A DNA stretch of 64,000 nt, taken from NCBI RefSeq assembly GCF_001305515.1, contig NZ_LJYW01000001.1, positions 406,226-470,225 of the forward strand, in the 5' to 3' direction. The notes beneath the pieces were generated by a model. It saw only the letters and a list, made by a program, of their open reading frames with translations, did no database searches and had not been told where the DNA came from. Made by a program: the position numbers and the translations under genes. The DNA comes from Prosthecodimorpha hirschii. Lineage in GTDB: Bacteria; Pseudomonadota; Alphaproteobacteria; Rhizobiales; Ancalomicrobiaceae. This document shows positions 25,437 through 34,527 of this stretch, one piece after another. The first letter of the stretch is position 1. Each line of letters starts with the position of its first letter.

Positions 25437-26783
25437 TCAGCCCGCGCCGATCTCCGCCAGGGCGGACCGGAGGCTCAGCCCGAACAGGACGGCGATTTCC
25501 TCCAGTTCGGCCTCGGTGGCGATATAGGGCGGCGCCAGGATGACCGTGTCGCCGGCCGTGCCGTCGACATTGCCGCCGGAGGGATAGCAGATCAGGCCGC
25601 GCTCGAAGGCGGCGTTGCGGATGCGGATATAGAGCTTCTCGGCCGGATCGAACGGCGTCTTCAGGGCCCGATCGGCGACCAGTTCGACGCCGACGAAGAA
25701 CCCGCGGCCGCGCAGGTCGCCGACCGCCTCGATGCCGTCGAGCTCGCGCCTCAACAGGTTCATGAATACCGGCCCGAGCTCGTGGACGCGCTCGACCAGC
25801 CTTTCGCGCCGCATGATGGTCTGCACCGCGACGCCGGCCGCGCAGGCGGCGGTGTGGCCCGTGAAGGTGTGGCCGGTCAGCACGCCGCCATAGACCCGGT
25901 CGATCGGCTCGGCGACGCGCTGGTGGTAGACGGTCGCGCCGAGCGGCAGGAAGCCGCCGCCGAGGCCCTTGGCGACGGTCATGATGTCCGGCTCGACGCC
26001 GTCATGGGCGAGCGCCCGCCAGGTGCCGCAACGCCCGGCGCCGCACATCACCTCGTCGGCGATCATCAGCACGCCGTAGCGGTCGCAAACCGCCCGCATC
26101 GCGGCCGCATAGCCCGGTGGCGCCGGCACGACGCCGCCGGCCGCACCAACGACGGGCTCGAACACGAAGGCGGCGACGGCATCCGGGCCGATCCGCAGAA
26201 TGGTCTCCTCGAATTCGGCGGCGTACCAGGCCGGCAGGGCGTCCGGCGCGACGCCTTCGGGCGGCCGATAGGCGTTGGCCGGCGAGATCAGCGCACCGCC
26301 TTCGATCAGGGCGCCTTCATAGGGCGCGCGACGCTCGCGAAAGCCCGAGATCGACAGGGCGCCGAGCGTGTTGCCGTGCCAGGAGCGCTCGCGCGAGATG
26401 AAGCGCCGCCGCGTCATGTCCCCGCGGGCCGCATGATACTGCAGCGCGATCTTCAGGGCCGACTCGACCGCTTCCGAGCCTCCGGAGACGAACACCATGC
26501 GCGTCAGCCCGCCGCCGCAAGCCCCCGCCACCAGGGCGGTCAGTTCCTCGAGCGGGTCGCTGGTGAAAGTGTAGCGATAGCCGTGGGCGATCCGGTCGAG
26601 CTGTGCCGCGATGGCTGCATTGACCTCACGGTTGCCATGGCCGAGGCAATAGACCGCCGGCCCGCCGGAGCCGTCGATGTAGCGCTTGCCGTTGGTGTCG
26701 TAGACCGACAGCCCCTCGCCCCAGGCGACCTTCGGCAGGGCGGAAGCCGCGATCGAGATCGTGGCCTTGGGCTGGACGGTCAT
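25437..26783 (-). CDS. Class III PLP-dependent aminotransferase
   Basis: 448 residues, fold type I. Visible landmarks are DGSGGPAVYCLGHGN (about 38-52), SGGSEAVESALKIALQYH (cofactor phosphate loop), SWHGNTLGALSISG, the Asp of LMIADEVMCGAGRCG, and the Schiff-base lysine in MTVAKGLGGGFLPLGA (about Lys273). It resembles omega-amino acid:pyruvate or aspartate aminotransferase family members with unassigned specificity. It is followed by nothing on its strand for 120 bases, and a P450 gene precedes it by 101 bases in the same direction, so they may share a transcript. Confidence 0.88.
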   Translation of the reverse strand: MTVQPKATISIAASALPKVAWGEGLSVYDTNGKRYIDGSGGPAVYCLGHGNREVNAAIAAQLDRIAHGYRYTFTSDPLEELTALVAGACGGGLTRMVFVSGGSEAVESALKIALQYHAARGDMTRRRFISRERSWHGNTLGALSISGFRERRAPYEGALIEGGALISPANAYRPPEGVAPDALPAWYAAEFEETILRIGPDAVAAFVFEPVVGAAGGVVPAPPGYAAAMRAVCDRYGVLMIADEVMCGAGRCGTWRALAHDGVEPDIMTVAKGLGGGFLPLGATVYHQRVAEPIDRVYGGVLTGHTFTGHTAACAAGVAVQTIMRRERLVERVHELGPVFMNLLRRELDGIEAVGDLRGRGFFVGVELVADRALKTPFDPAEKLYIRIRNAAFERGLICYPSGGNVDGTAGDTVILAPPYIATEAELEEIAVLFGLSLRSALAEIGAG

Positions 26784-26884
26784 GGGCGCGGCTCCTGGCG
26801 AGGGCGGTCGTCTGAGGCCGATGACGCTGCGCCGGGCGTCGATCCTTCGTCAAGGCCGTCCGACCGCAGCCGAGATCCGCGGCC

Positions 26885-28321
26885 TCAGCCGACCTGCCGA
26901 TCCGACGATCGCCGCCGCGAGACCCGCATCGGGATGCCGTAACGCGCGCGCAGGGTGATGCGCTGGGTCGGCTCGATGCGGGCGCCCTCGACGAGATCGA
27001 AGCGGTGGTCGCGCAGGGCGTTGGCCAGCACGATGACCGCCTCCTGCAGCGCGAAGACGGAACCGATGCACACGCGCGGACCGGCGCCGAAGGGCAGATA
27101 GGCATAACGCGGGATCGAATCGCGCCGGCCCGGCATGAAGCGACCCGGATCGAACAGGCCGGGATCGGACCACAGGCGCTGATGGCGGTGGATGATCCAA
27201 GGCACGATCATCACGATCGTGCCGGCCTTGACCGGCCGGCCGCCGATCACGTCGTCCTTGACCGCCGCGCGGCCGAGGAAGGGGGCCGACGGATAGAGCC
27301 GCATCGCCTCCTCGATGGTCGCCCGGGTCAGGACCAGATCGGCGACCGTCTCGGCCGTCGCCGGCCCCGTGCCGAGCACGCTGTCGATCTCGGCCTCGAC
27401 CGCCGCCCGCACGTCCGGCGCGCCGGAGAGCAGGAGCAGGGTCCAGGCGAGCGCACCGGCGGTGGTCTCGTGGCCGGCGCCGATGAAGGTCAGGACGTTG
27501 TCGCGTACCTCGCGGTCGGACAGACCGATGCCGGTCTCCCGATCGGCCGCATCGAGCAGCAGCGCGAGCAGGTCGCGAATCTCGCCCTCCCCCGATCCGG
27601 CGGCCCCGGCGGCGAGCCGCGCCCGGCGCTCGGCGACCATCCGGTCGACCATGTCGCCGATGAATCGGCGCGAGCGGTGCGCCCTGAGCGCGCGCAGGGT
27701 CGGGATCCAGGACGGCAGGCGGAACAGGTCAAGCAGCGAGACCCCGCCGGCGCCCTCGATGAAGGCGTTGGAATGTCGCGAAAGCTCGGCCAGCGGCACG
27801 CCGAAGCCCTCGCGGAACAGCGTGCGTTCGAGCACGTCGAGCGCGATCGCGCTCATCAGCGGCGCGGCATCGATGACCGAGCCCTCGGGGAGATCCGCGA
27901 GCCGGCGGGCTCCGGCGGCAGCGGCCTCCGCCATGGCCGGCAGGAATCCGTTGACCGCCCTCGGTGCGAAGAGCGGCGCCAGAATGCGCCGCTGCGCCCG
28001 CCAGGCCTGTCCTTCCGCTGCGAACAGGCCGAGCCCGATCGTCCGCGTCAGGATGCGCTTCTGCAGATCGTCGCGGAGATAGTTGGCCTCGTTGTCGACC
28101 AGGACATGGCGGATGCCGTCGGGATCGTTGATGATCAGGCGCGGCCCGAGCAGCCACCCGTCGATCTCGACATAGGGCTCCTCGAACTGCGCCTGGGTCC
28201 AGATGGTCAGCGGATTGTCGGTCAGCGCGCGGATATATTGGCGCGGCTTGAGCGGCGCGGCATGGGGCACCGGCGCCGGAGGCCGATAGGCGGCGACGAA
28301 GGGCAGGCTGGCCGCGGTCAT
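26885..28321 (-). CDS. Cytochrome P450
   Basis: 478 residues from ATG 28321 (CCGGAG upstream). Soluble bacterial P450: I-helix oxygen-activation motif FIGAGHETTAGALAW near 285-300, ExxR in ATIEEAMRLYPSAP, meander PGLFDPGRFMPGR, and the heme-thiolate loop FGAGPRVCIG with Cys418. No reductase or ferredoxin gene is fused or adjacent. The overall pattern resembles CYP102/CYP110-like fatty acid or terpenoid hydroxylases more than camphor-type enzymes, but the substrate cannot be read from the sequence. Confidence 0.9.
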   Translation of the reverse strand: MTAASLPFVAAYRPPAPVPHAAPLKPRQYIRALTDNPLTIWTQAQFEEPYVEIDGWLLGPRLIINDPDGIRHVLVDNEANYLRDDLQKRILTRTIGLGLFAAEGQAWRAQRRILAPLFAPRAVNGFLPAMAEAAAAGARRLADLPEGSVIDAAPLMSAIALDVLERTLFREGFGVPLAELSRHSNAFIEGAGGVSLLDLFRLPSWIPTLRALRAHRSRRFIGDMVDRMVAERRARLAAGAAGSGEGEIRDLLALLLDAADRETGIGLSDREVRDNVLTFIGAGHETTAGALAWTLLLLSGAPDVRAAVEAEIDSVLGTGPATAETVADLVLTRATIEEAMRLYPSAPFLGRAAVKDDVIGGRPVKAGTIVMIVPWIIHRHQRLWSDPGLFDPGRFMPGRRDSIPRYAYLPFGAGPRVCIGSVFALQEAVIVLANALRDHRFDLVEGARIEPTQRITLRARYGIPMRVSRRRSSDRQVG

Positions 28322-28499
28322 GGGACGCTCCGGTTCGGATGGGGATACCACAACTAGCCGCCCGACACGGCGCCATCATGGCGAAGCGAAGGCACGGCCG
28401 GCGCATCGGCCGGGGGCTCCGTATCAAACGGTATCGCAACGGCCCCATCGGTCCTCGACCGATCGCCCCGTCTCGCCCGTCCGCCGAAGCCCGTGGTGT

Positions 28500-29660
28500 C
28501 CGATCTCGCCGATCAGCCGTCCCAGGATGCCGCGGGACGGTCGCGGATCTCCCAGCGCAACCGCGGGATTCTGGACGATGTCCGAAACTCTCGCGGTGCA
28601 TCCCCCCAGATGCCGCGGGATGGAAACAGATCTCCCATCGTATCCCCGACCGCAGCGCCAGCGGAGAGCCGGGGCCTACTCTCATTTCCACTTGCCGCAA
28701 TGCTCTGATTTTCCTCGTGATCTTGACGCCGCTGCGGGGCGAGTGGGTCCCGGATCGGCGGCCCTTCGGGCCTTGTCCGGGATTGCGGGTTGGAAGGTGT
28801 TTCGGGGAGCGGGAGGCCGCGGGAGGGTCGTATCACTTCCGGGATATCCTCGGAATATTGCGGGAGGATCGCGCATCTTTCGACGTATCCACCCAGATGC
28901 GGCGGGATGAAAGCACATCTCCCAACGCATCCCCGGCCGGAGCGCCAGCGGAGAGCCGGGGCCTACTCTCATTCCACTTGCCGCAATGCTTTGATTTCGC
29001 TCGCGATCTTGACGCCGTCGCGCGGCGAGTGGGTCCCGGATCGGCGGCCCTTCGGGCCTTGTCCGGGATTGCGGTCGCGGGGGTGTTGCGAGGGACGGGA
29101 GGCCGCGGGAGGGTCGTATCGCTTCCGGGATATCCTCGGGATACTGCGGGAGGATCGCGCATCTCTCCGCGCATCCACCCAGATGTCGCAGGTTGGAAAC
29201 AGATCTCTCATCGTATCCCCGGCCGGAGAGCCGGGGCCTACTCCCATCTCAACTTGCCGCACGACACTGCATCTGATCGTGATCTTGACGTCGCCGTGGG
29301 GCGAGAAGGTCCCGGATCGGCGGCCCTTCGGGCCTGGTCCGGGATTGCGGTTTGGGGGGAGTTGCGAGGAGCGGGAGGCTGCGGGAGGGTCGTATCGCTT
29401 CCGGGATATCCTCGGAATATTGCGGGAGAATCGCGCATCTTTCGACGTATCCCCCCAGATGCCGCGGGATGGAAACAGATCTCTCATCGCATCCCCGGCC
29501 GCAGCGCCAGCGGAGAGCCGGGGCCTACTCGCATCCCAAATTGCCGCAACGCTCTGAATTTGCCCCCGATCTTGACGCCGCTGCGAGGCGATTGGGTCCC
29601 GGATCGGCGGCCCTTCGGGCCTTGTCCGGGATTGCGGTTTTGGGGGGTGGCGGGGGGTGA
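28500..29660. repeat. Tandem array of four paired-hairpin repeat units
   Basis: Four imperfect direct repeats of 276-287 bases, with CCAGATG phase points at 28606, 28893, 29179 and 29455. Each unit has two GC-rich hairpins. Hairpin B is ATCCCCGGCC...GGAGAGCCGGGG at 28641-28677, 28929-28964, 29214-29240 and 29490-29526. Hairpin A is CCCGGATCGGCGGCCCTTCG...GTCCGGGA starting 28749, 29035, 29311 and 29598. They are separated by a variable spacer bounded by ...CTACTC and GAGTGGG. The third unit lacks 10 bases in hairpin B, which explains its shorter length. A degenerate partial copy lies at about 28500-28600. Unit lengths are not all multiples of three, and the reading frame shifts from copy to copy, so this is not a repetitive protein gene. 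The whole gap 28322-29868 holds no other gene that I can support. Confidence 0.85.
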
Positions 29661-29868
29661 GATACGCGAAAAGATGGCGTCCTTCGGATCGCTCGGGCGA
29701 TCCGCTCACGGTCTCGTGATCGACGGCCCGACACCTGAACGGTTTCTGAACCGGGCGTTCGGGTCGGGTGCATGGGCGGGGGCCTAGTCTCAAACCATCG
29801 AACGACGGGGCCTGACCCGCCCCACCCCCTGAGAGCCCAGACCGAACTTTTAATTCACGGAGCCCGCC

Positions 29869-30159
29869 ATGTTCGCCAAGATCGCTGCCGCCGCCCTCGC
29901 CGTCGCCCTCGTTGCCGGCGCCTCCGTTTCCACCGCCTCGCAGGCCGAAGCCAAGGGAGGCGCCTTCGTGGCCGGCCTCGTCGGCGGCGCCATCATCGGC
30001 GGTGCGCTCGCCTCGCAGGCCTATGCGCCGGGCTACTACGCTCCCGGCTACTACGCTCCGGCTCCGGTCTATGCGGCCCCGGTCTATGCCCCGAACTGCT
30101 ACAAGGTCTGGGCCTACGACTCCTGGGGCAACCCCTACAAGACCAAGGTCTGCAACTGA
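29869..30159 (+). CDS. Small secreted protein with C-terminal CxxVW motif
   Basis: 96 residues. Signal peptide MFAKIAAAALAVALVAGASVSTASQAEA (cleavage near 28), then a glycine-rich hydrophobic stretch GGAFVAGLVGGAIIGGALAS (glycine-zipper-like, about 31-50), Tyr/Pro/Ala repeats (YAPGYYAPGYYAPAP), and a Cys-bounded tail CYKVWAYDSWGNPYKTKVCN. CACGGAGCCCGCC precedes the ATG. Similar short Tyr/Ala-rich exported proteins are common in Rhizobiales, with no known function. The tail pattern C-x2-VW-x2-D-x2-GN-x-Y-x3-VC recurs in the next gene. A strong terminator follows at 30237-30267. Confidence 0.8.
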   Translation: MFAKIAAAALAVALVAGASVSTASQAEAKGGAFVAGLVGGAIIGGALASQAYAPGYYAPGYYAPAPVYAAPVYAPNCYKVWAYDSWGNPYKTKVCN

Positions 30160-30236
30160 GCGACCTGCGGTCACGCACTGACGACGCCGCTTCCCCTGAA
30201 CGTCCTGCCCTGCCCTTCCTCCCCAAGTCCACCTTC

Positions 30237-30267
30237 AGGCCCGGCCCCGCGCCGGGCCTTTTCTTTT
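30237..30267 (+). terminator. Rho-independent terminator
   Basis: AGGCCCGGC / GCCGGGCCT, 9-bp perfect stem with a 5-base loop, immediately followed by TTTTCTTTT. It ends the transcript of the small secreted protein gene at 29869. Confidence 0.9.
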
Positions 30268-30336
30268 CCGTGCCTGGTGCTTCTCAAGAGGCCGCCACCG
30301 CCCTATTTGAATCGGACTGAAACCCGCGAGTTCACC

Positions 30337-30645
30337 ATGCCGTCCGCCACTCGCCTCGCCCTGATCTTGCTGCCGCTGCTGTCCGGCCTTGCGGCCGACC
30401 CGGTCCGGGCGCAGAGCGGCGTGCCCAATTACGGCCCGCCGGCGAGCGGGCCGTCCGCCTTGAAGACCGGCCAGTTCCGCTACGACGCCTTGAACGCGCC
30501 GCGCTATCACGGCAGCGAGGTGCCGCCGCCGCGCGGGCTGGTGCCGCCCACGACGCCGTCGGCGCCGGGCGCGCTGCGCACCTGCCGGACGGTGTGGGTC
30601 GACGACGCCGCCGGCAACCGCTATCGCAGTCAGGTCTGCCACTGA
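30337..30645 (+). CDS. Small secreted protein, paralogous C-terminal motif
   Basis: 102 residues. Signal peptide MPSATRLALILLPLLSGLAADPVRAQ (cleavage near 25), a Pro-rich middle, and the tail CRTVWVDDAAGNRYRSQVCH, which matches the preceding secreted protein in C-x2-VW-x2-D-x2-GN-x-Y-x3-VC. The middle parts are unrelated, so the tail is likely the functional unit, with the two cysteines positioned for a disulfide. The Shine-Dalgarno is weak (CGCGAG). The preceding terminator means it must have its own promoter in the 70-base gap or depend on readthrough. Confidence 0.72.
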   Translation: MPSATRLALILLPLLSGLAADPVRAQSGVPNYGPPASGPSALKTGQFRYDALNAPRYHGSEVPPPRGLVPPTTPSAPGALRTCRTVWVDDAAGNRYRSQVCH

Positions 30646-30682
30646 AGGCCGGTCGCGCCCCGGCACCGGAGGATCGCCGCCC

Positions 30683-31483
30683 GTGCCCGATCATGCCCAA
30701 CGCCTCGCCGGCCGCATCGCCCTGATCACCGGCGGCTCGCGCGGCATCGGCCGCGCCATCGCCGAACGGTTCGTGCACGAGGGCGCCGAAGTCGGCATCG
30801 GCCACCGCCAGGATGCCGACCGGGCCGACGCGACGCTCGCCGCCCTCAAGACGATCCGTGCGAACAGCCCGATCGCGGTCGACGGCGACATCACGTCCGA
30901 GACGGTCGCGGAGGCGATGATCGCCGCGATGGTCGTGCGCTTCGGCCGGCTCGACATCCTCGTCAACAATGCCGGCTTCCAGACCGAGACGCCCGGCGCC
31001 GATTTCGATGCCGACCGCTTTCGGGCGGTGATCGATGTCGATCTCCTGGGCGCCGCCTGGCTGTCGCGCGCGGCGATCCGGCATTTCCTGTCGCGCCCCG
31101 GCGGCGGCACGATCATCAACACGACCAGCGTGCACCAGATCATCCCGAAGCCGGGATATGCCGCCTATGCGGCCGCCAAGGCCGGTCTCGGCCATCTGAC
31201 CCGGACGCTCGCGCTCGAATTCGCCGACCGGGGCATCCGCATCAACGCCGTCGGGCCGGGCGCCGTGCTGACCGACATGAACGACGCCTGGAAGGACGAC
31301 CCGGCGGCCCGCGCCGCGGTTGAGGCCCATATCCCGATGGGTTTCGCCGCCGCCCCCGACGACATCGCCCCGGTCTTCGCCTTTCTGGCGTCCGACGAGG
31401 CCCGCTACATCACCGGCCAGACCCTCTATGCCTGCGGCGGCCTGACCCTCTACGGCGAGTTCCGGCAGAACTGGTCGAGCTGA
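30683..31483 (+). CDS. Short-chain dehydrogenase/reductase
   Basis: 266 residues from a GTG start at 30683 (GGAGG about 11 bases upstream). Classical SDR: cofactor loop TGGSRGIG (about 16-23), DILVNNAG (about 92-99), catalytic Ser in INTTSVHQI (about 147), and Tyr-x3-Lys as YAAYAAAK (about 160-167). The Arg after the glycine loop suggests NADP(H), as in glucose 1-dehydrogenase-like enzymes. The substrate is unknown. It is flanked by small secreted protein genes upstream and a convergent LysE exporter gene six bases away. Confidence 0.88.
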   Translation: MPDHAQRLAGRIALITGGSRGIGRAIAERFVHEGAEVGIGHRQDADRADATLAALKTIRANSPIAVDGDITSETVAEAMIAAMVVRFGRLDILVNNAGFQTETPGADFDADRFRAVIDVDLLGAAWLSRAAIRHFLSRPGGGTIINTTSVHQIIPKPGYAAYAAAKAGLGHLTRTLALEFADRGIRINAVGPGAVLTDMNDAWKDDPAARAAVEAHIPMGFAAAPDDIAPVFAFLASDEARYITGQTLYACGGLTLYGEFRQNWSS

Positions 31484-31489
31484 CGGTCC

Positions 31490-32086
31490 TCAGCGCAGCA
31501 GCGGCCAGAGCGTGGCGACCAGCGCGACGGCGGCGGCGATGTTGAAGGCGCGCAGCCGCACCGGGTCGGTCAGCAGGCGCTTCAGCGCCGTCCCGAACAG
31601 CGCCCAGGCCGAGACGCTCGGCAGGTTGACGAGGGCGAACAGCCCGGCAACGGCGAGCGCCGCAGCGATCGGGCGGCCGGCATCGGCATAGAGCGACACG
31701 GTCGCCAGGGCGACGATCCAGGCCTTGGGATTGACCCACTGGAACGCCGCGGCCTCGATGAACCGCAGCGGCCGCGCGTCGGCCGCACCGGCCTCGCCGA
31801 GGGCGCGCGCGCCGGCGATGCGCCAGGCGAGATGCAGGAGCCAGACCGCGCCGAGCCCCTTCAGGACCGGAACGAGGGCCGGCGCCGCCGACAGCGCGGC
31901 GCCGAGACCGAGCCCGATCGCCAGCAGCAGTACCGTGAAGCCGGCCATGATCCCGAAAACCTGCGGCAGCGTCCGGGCGAAGCCGAAATTCACCCCGGAT
32001 GCGAGCAGCATCAGGTTGCTCGGACCCGGACTGATCGAGGTTACGAAGGCATAGAGGGCGAGCGCCCAGGCGGTATCCAGCGTCAT
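31490..32086 (-). CDS. LysE/RhtB family amino acid exporter
   Basis: 198 residues with six hydrophobic helices. The N-terminal signature SISPGPSNLMLLASGVNFG (about 17-35) is the SPGP motif of the LysE/RhtB superfamily. QWVNPKAWIVALATVSLY near 123-140 is the second conserved block. It exports amino acids or derivatives across the inner membrane. The start at 32086 is supported by CAGGAGCCGGTC directly upstream. Single gene, convergent with the SDR. Confidence 0.9.
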   Translation of the reverse strand: MTLDTAWALALYAFVTSISPGPSNLMLLASGVNFGFARTLPQVFGIMAGFTVLLLAIGLGLGAALSAAPALVPVLKGLGAVWLLHLAWRIAGARALGEAGAADARPLRFIEAAAFQWVNPKAWIVALATVSLYADAGRPIAAALAVAGLFALVNLPSVSAWALFGTALKRLLTDPVRLRAFNIAAAVALVATLWPLLR

Positions 32087-32253
32087 GACCGGCTCCTGAA
32101 TCGGTCCCGCCGGGAGGTTCGATCGAGACCGACGCATTCATCCGTCGCGCAACGCCGAACCGCTGGTCCCTTGACCATTCGTGCGGGCCTGGAGGCCGTT
32201 ATGGCCCGTCCGATCCGTCGACGCGGGTCCGGAATCCGGACCGGCCGAGCCCT

Positions 32254-32640
32254 TCACGCGAGCTTTGCCCCTCGATTGGCGAGAAGCCCGCGCAAGATCG
32301 ACCGGTGGCACCGGCTTTCCTCGGCGCAATAGCAGCCGATCGAGAGGTCGGTCCGGTGCGAAAGCGCGGCCAGCAGATCGAGCGCATGGCTCGGCGCGGC
32401 CTCGGCCATCTCGCGCCGGAAGGCCTTCTCGAAGGCCGCCCAGGCCTCCGGCGTCGCGGCCTGTTGCGCCGACGCGAGCAGCGGCGCGCTCGGCGACAGC
32501 TCCGGATACCAGACGTCGTACCAGTCGTCGGCGGCGAAGCGCTCCTTGCGCACCCCGCGCGGCGGCCGGCGCACCGTGCCGATGCGCAGCCCCTCGTCGG
32601 TGAGACGCGGCGTGCCGAGGCGGACGATGCGAAGGGTCAT
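32254..32640 (-). CDS. DUF488 family protein
   Basis: 128 residues, the normal length. Family pattern: MTLRIVRLGTPR at the start, then GTVRRPPRGV, DDWYDVWYPELSPS (about 38-51), and GCYCAEESRCHRSILRGLL near 102-120 with the conserved Cys-x-Cys...Cys-His-Arg. The function is unknown; a nucleic-acid or nuclease-related role has been suggested for some relatives. Its ATG overlaps the HxlR stop as ATGA, so it is coupled to the regulator gene. Confidence 0.85.
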   Translation of the reverse strand: MTLRIVRLGTPRLTDEGLRIGTVRRPPRGVRKERFAADDWYDVWYPELSPSAPLLASAQQAATPEAWAAFEKAFRREMAEAAPSHALDLLAALSHRTDLSIGCYCAEESRCHRSILRGLLANRGAKLA

Positions 32641-33332
32641 GGCACGGGATCCCCGGAACGAGCGGCGGCGGTGGCGGACGGATGGACGGCCGCGAATGCA
32701 TAGCGATCGAACCAGCCCGGAAAGGCGCGCACCAGCGCGCGGTCGCCCTCCAGAACGAAACCCTGGCGCCGGGCTTCGGCGAAGCCGGCATCGCCGCGCC
32801 ACCAGGCGACCAGGGCGTCGAGGCGCCCCCGGATCACGACCGGCTCGGGAAAGCCGGGATTGATCAGGCAGGCGGTCGATTCGCCACCTTTCAGCAGGAG
32901 AAAGCGCCGCGGCAGCCCGGCAAGTTCGACCCGGACCACGATCGGCACCGCCGGCAGATGCGCCGCGCGGACCCGGCGCGCCATGTCGACCAGAACCGGA
33001 TCGAGATCGAGATCCTCCGCGGCGGCGTGGCGCGGCAGGTGGCGCTGGCCCCAGACGGCCAGGGCGGCGACGATCGGCATCGCCTCCCGGCCGGCTTGCG
33101 TTGCGCGATAGTCCGGACCGTCGCCGTGGTCGCGGCGCTCGATCGCCCCGATCGCGACCAGCTCGGCCAGACGTTCCGCCAACATGGTCTTGGAGATGCG
33201 CGGAATGCCCCGCCTGATCTCGGCGAAGCGGCTGGCGCCGCACAGGATTTCGCGCAGGACGAGCAGCGTCCAGCGCCCGCCCAGCACCTCATGCGCCCGT
33301 GCGACGGCGCAGAATTGGCCATATCCGGTCAT
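32637..33332 (-). CDS. HxlR-family regulator with C-terminal SCP2-like domain
   Basis: 231 residues. The N-terminal winged helix is of HxlR type (VLGGRWTLLVLREILCGASRFAEIRRGIPRIS, in part GRWTLLVLREILCG at 19-32; LAERLAEL). The C-terminal half (about 125-220) reads like the SCP2/sterol-carrier-like ligand domain found fused to some HxlR proteins. Such proteins would bind a hydrophobic or CoA-type ligand and control nearby operons. It follows the ring-opening amidohydrolase by 90 bases on the same strand and could regulate it. No redox-sensing Cys pair is evident: only Cys8, the Cys in ILCGA and one in TACLIN. Confidence 0.8.
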   Translation of the reverse strand: MTGYGQFCAVARAHEVLGGRWTLLVLREILCGASRFAEIRRGIPRISKTMLAERLAELVAIGAIERRDHGDGPDYRATQAGREAMPIVAALAVWGQRHLPRHAAAEDLDLDPVLVDMARRVRAAHLPAVPIVVRVELAGLPRRFLLLKGGESTACLINPGFPEPVVIRGRLDALVAWWRGDAGFAEARRQGFVLEGDRALVRAFPGWFDRYAFAAVHPSATAAARSGDPVP

Positions 33333-33422
33333 GCGGCCAGTCTACCATTCTGTCCGGCGGGTGGTGGTCCGGATTCCGGACCGCTGCAGAGACCGCCTGC
33401 CCGCCCGGCAGCACCGCCGGCC

Positions 33423-34514
33423 TCAACGATGCGCGATCAGCGCGACCGGGCCGCCGCCGTCCGGACCCTGATGCTCGGCGCCGCCGGAGACGAAGATCTC
33501 GGCATGGCCGACCAGGCTCGCGAGCGCACCGGCCGCGAAGCCGCGGGCGTGGCGGGTCGAGGAGATGTCGCTGTCGTCGAGCATGGTGTGGCGGAAGCCG
33601 CGCATCCGGCCGGTCGACGGCGCCTCGGCCTTGGCCAGCAGCGCGAGCAGACGGTCCCGGTCGGCGGCCGGAAGCTGGCCCGGGGCGCCGAGGCCGAGCC
33701 GGGCGAGCGCGGCGCGGACCGGCTCGATGTCGATGCCGTCGGCCATCACCGCGTGATCGATCCGGAGCGGGCCGGACCAGCGCGGGCTCATGCCCATCAC
33801 GACGATCTCGTGGCCGGAGAGTTCGACGCCGGCCGAGGTCGAGGCGCGGGTGGAATAGAGCGAGCGATCCGTGCCGATCGCCGCGTCGGTGACGGCCGCA
33901 TCCGCCACCTCGCCGAGCGCCAGCGCGACGCCGAGCGCGGAGGCGCCGCGCGACAGGCCCATCGATTTCAGCGTGTCGCTGGTCGCCGTCGTCGCGCCGC
34001 GCGCACGGGCCTCGGCGACGCGCTCCATGGTCAGGAGCGGGCATTTGATCTGGACGAAATGGATGTCGGCCGGATCGGAGATGCCAAGATCGGCCATCAC
34101 CTTGGCGACCGCTTCGGCAACCACCGCGGCCTGCGCCCGGCGGCCGAGTTCCTCCGGCTTGATGTCGCGGGTGACCGTCTGGCCGACGGCGAGCGCGGGG
34201 CCGGCCGCCGCATGATCCTCGGGCCGGGCCTCGATGACCAGGGCATGCGGGGCGAGCGCGCCCTCGGTGCCGCCGCTCATCACCAGGGCGATCCGATCGA
34301 TCGCGTCCGTCGGCAGGTGGCGGGCGAGTTCCAGGCGCAGCGACTGGACCGCGAAGCCGCGGGTGAAGTCGTTGACGCAGCCGTTGCCCTCGGTCTTGCC
34401 GAGGATGGCGACGATCGCGTCGGGCCGGATGCGGCCGTTGCGGATCGCCGCGGCGAGGCCGGCGGTGTCGTCGGGGCCGGCCATGGACAGGCGGTGGACG
34501 AGGGTGTGCGGCAT
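33423..34514 (-). CDS. Ring-opening amidohydrolase (cyanuric acid amidohydrolase/barbiturase family)
   Basis: 363 residues, the full family length. This small family has only cyanuric acid amidohydrolase (AtzD/TrzD) and barbiturase as characterised functions; both hydrolyse a cyclic imide using Ser-Lys dyads in a three-fold repeated barrel. The three repeats are visible through LVMSGGTEGALAPH (about 77-90), YSTRASTSAGVEL in the middle, and FVSGGAEHQGPDGGGPVALI at the end. GNGCVNDFTR near 43-52 and SSTRHARGFA are further family blocks. The start at 34514 has CGGGAGCCGACC upstream. It lies 13 bases after an amidohydrolase gene, suggesting deamination or dechlorination first and ring opening second. 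Confidence 0.88.
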   Translation of the reverse strand: MPHTLVHRLSMAGPDDTAGLAAAIRNGRIRPDAIVAILGKTEGNGCVNDFTRGFAVQSLRLELARHLPTDAIDRIALVMSGGTEGALAPHALVIEARPEDHAAAGPALAVGQTVTRDIKPEELGRRAQAAVVAEAVAKVMADLGISDPADIHFVQIKCPLLTMERVAEARARGATTATSDTLKSMGLSRGASALGVALALGEVADAAVTDAAIGTDRSLYSTRASTSAGVELSGHEIVVMGMSPRWSGPLRIDHAVMADGIDIEPVRAALARLGLGAPGQLPAADRDRLLALLAKAEAPSTGRMRGFRHTMLDDSDISSTRHARGFAAGALASLVGHAEIFVSGGAEHQGPDGGGPVALIAHR

Positions 34515-34527
34515 GGTCGGCTCCCGG

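Noticed and set aside
28500-29660. CRISPR array
   Set aside because: The units are long and conserved throughout with only mild drift between; there are no short identical repeats with unique spacers, and no cas genes.
28339-29787. A 482-codon open frame through the repeat array, and a 401-codon one on the other strand (28969-30174)
   Set aside because: Repeat units of 287, 286 and 276 bases put successive copies in different registers, so no repeat peptide is maintained. The sequence is hairpin DNA and open in several frames.
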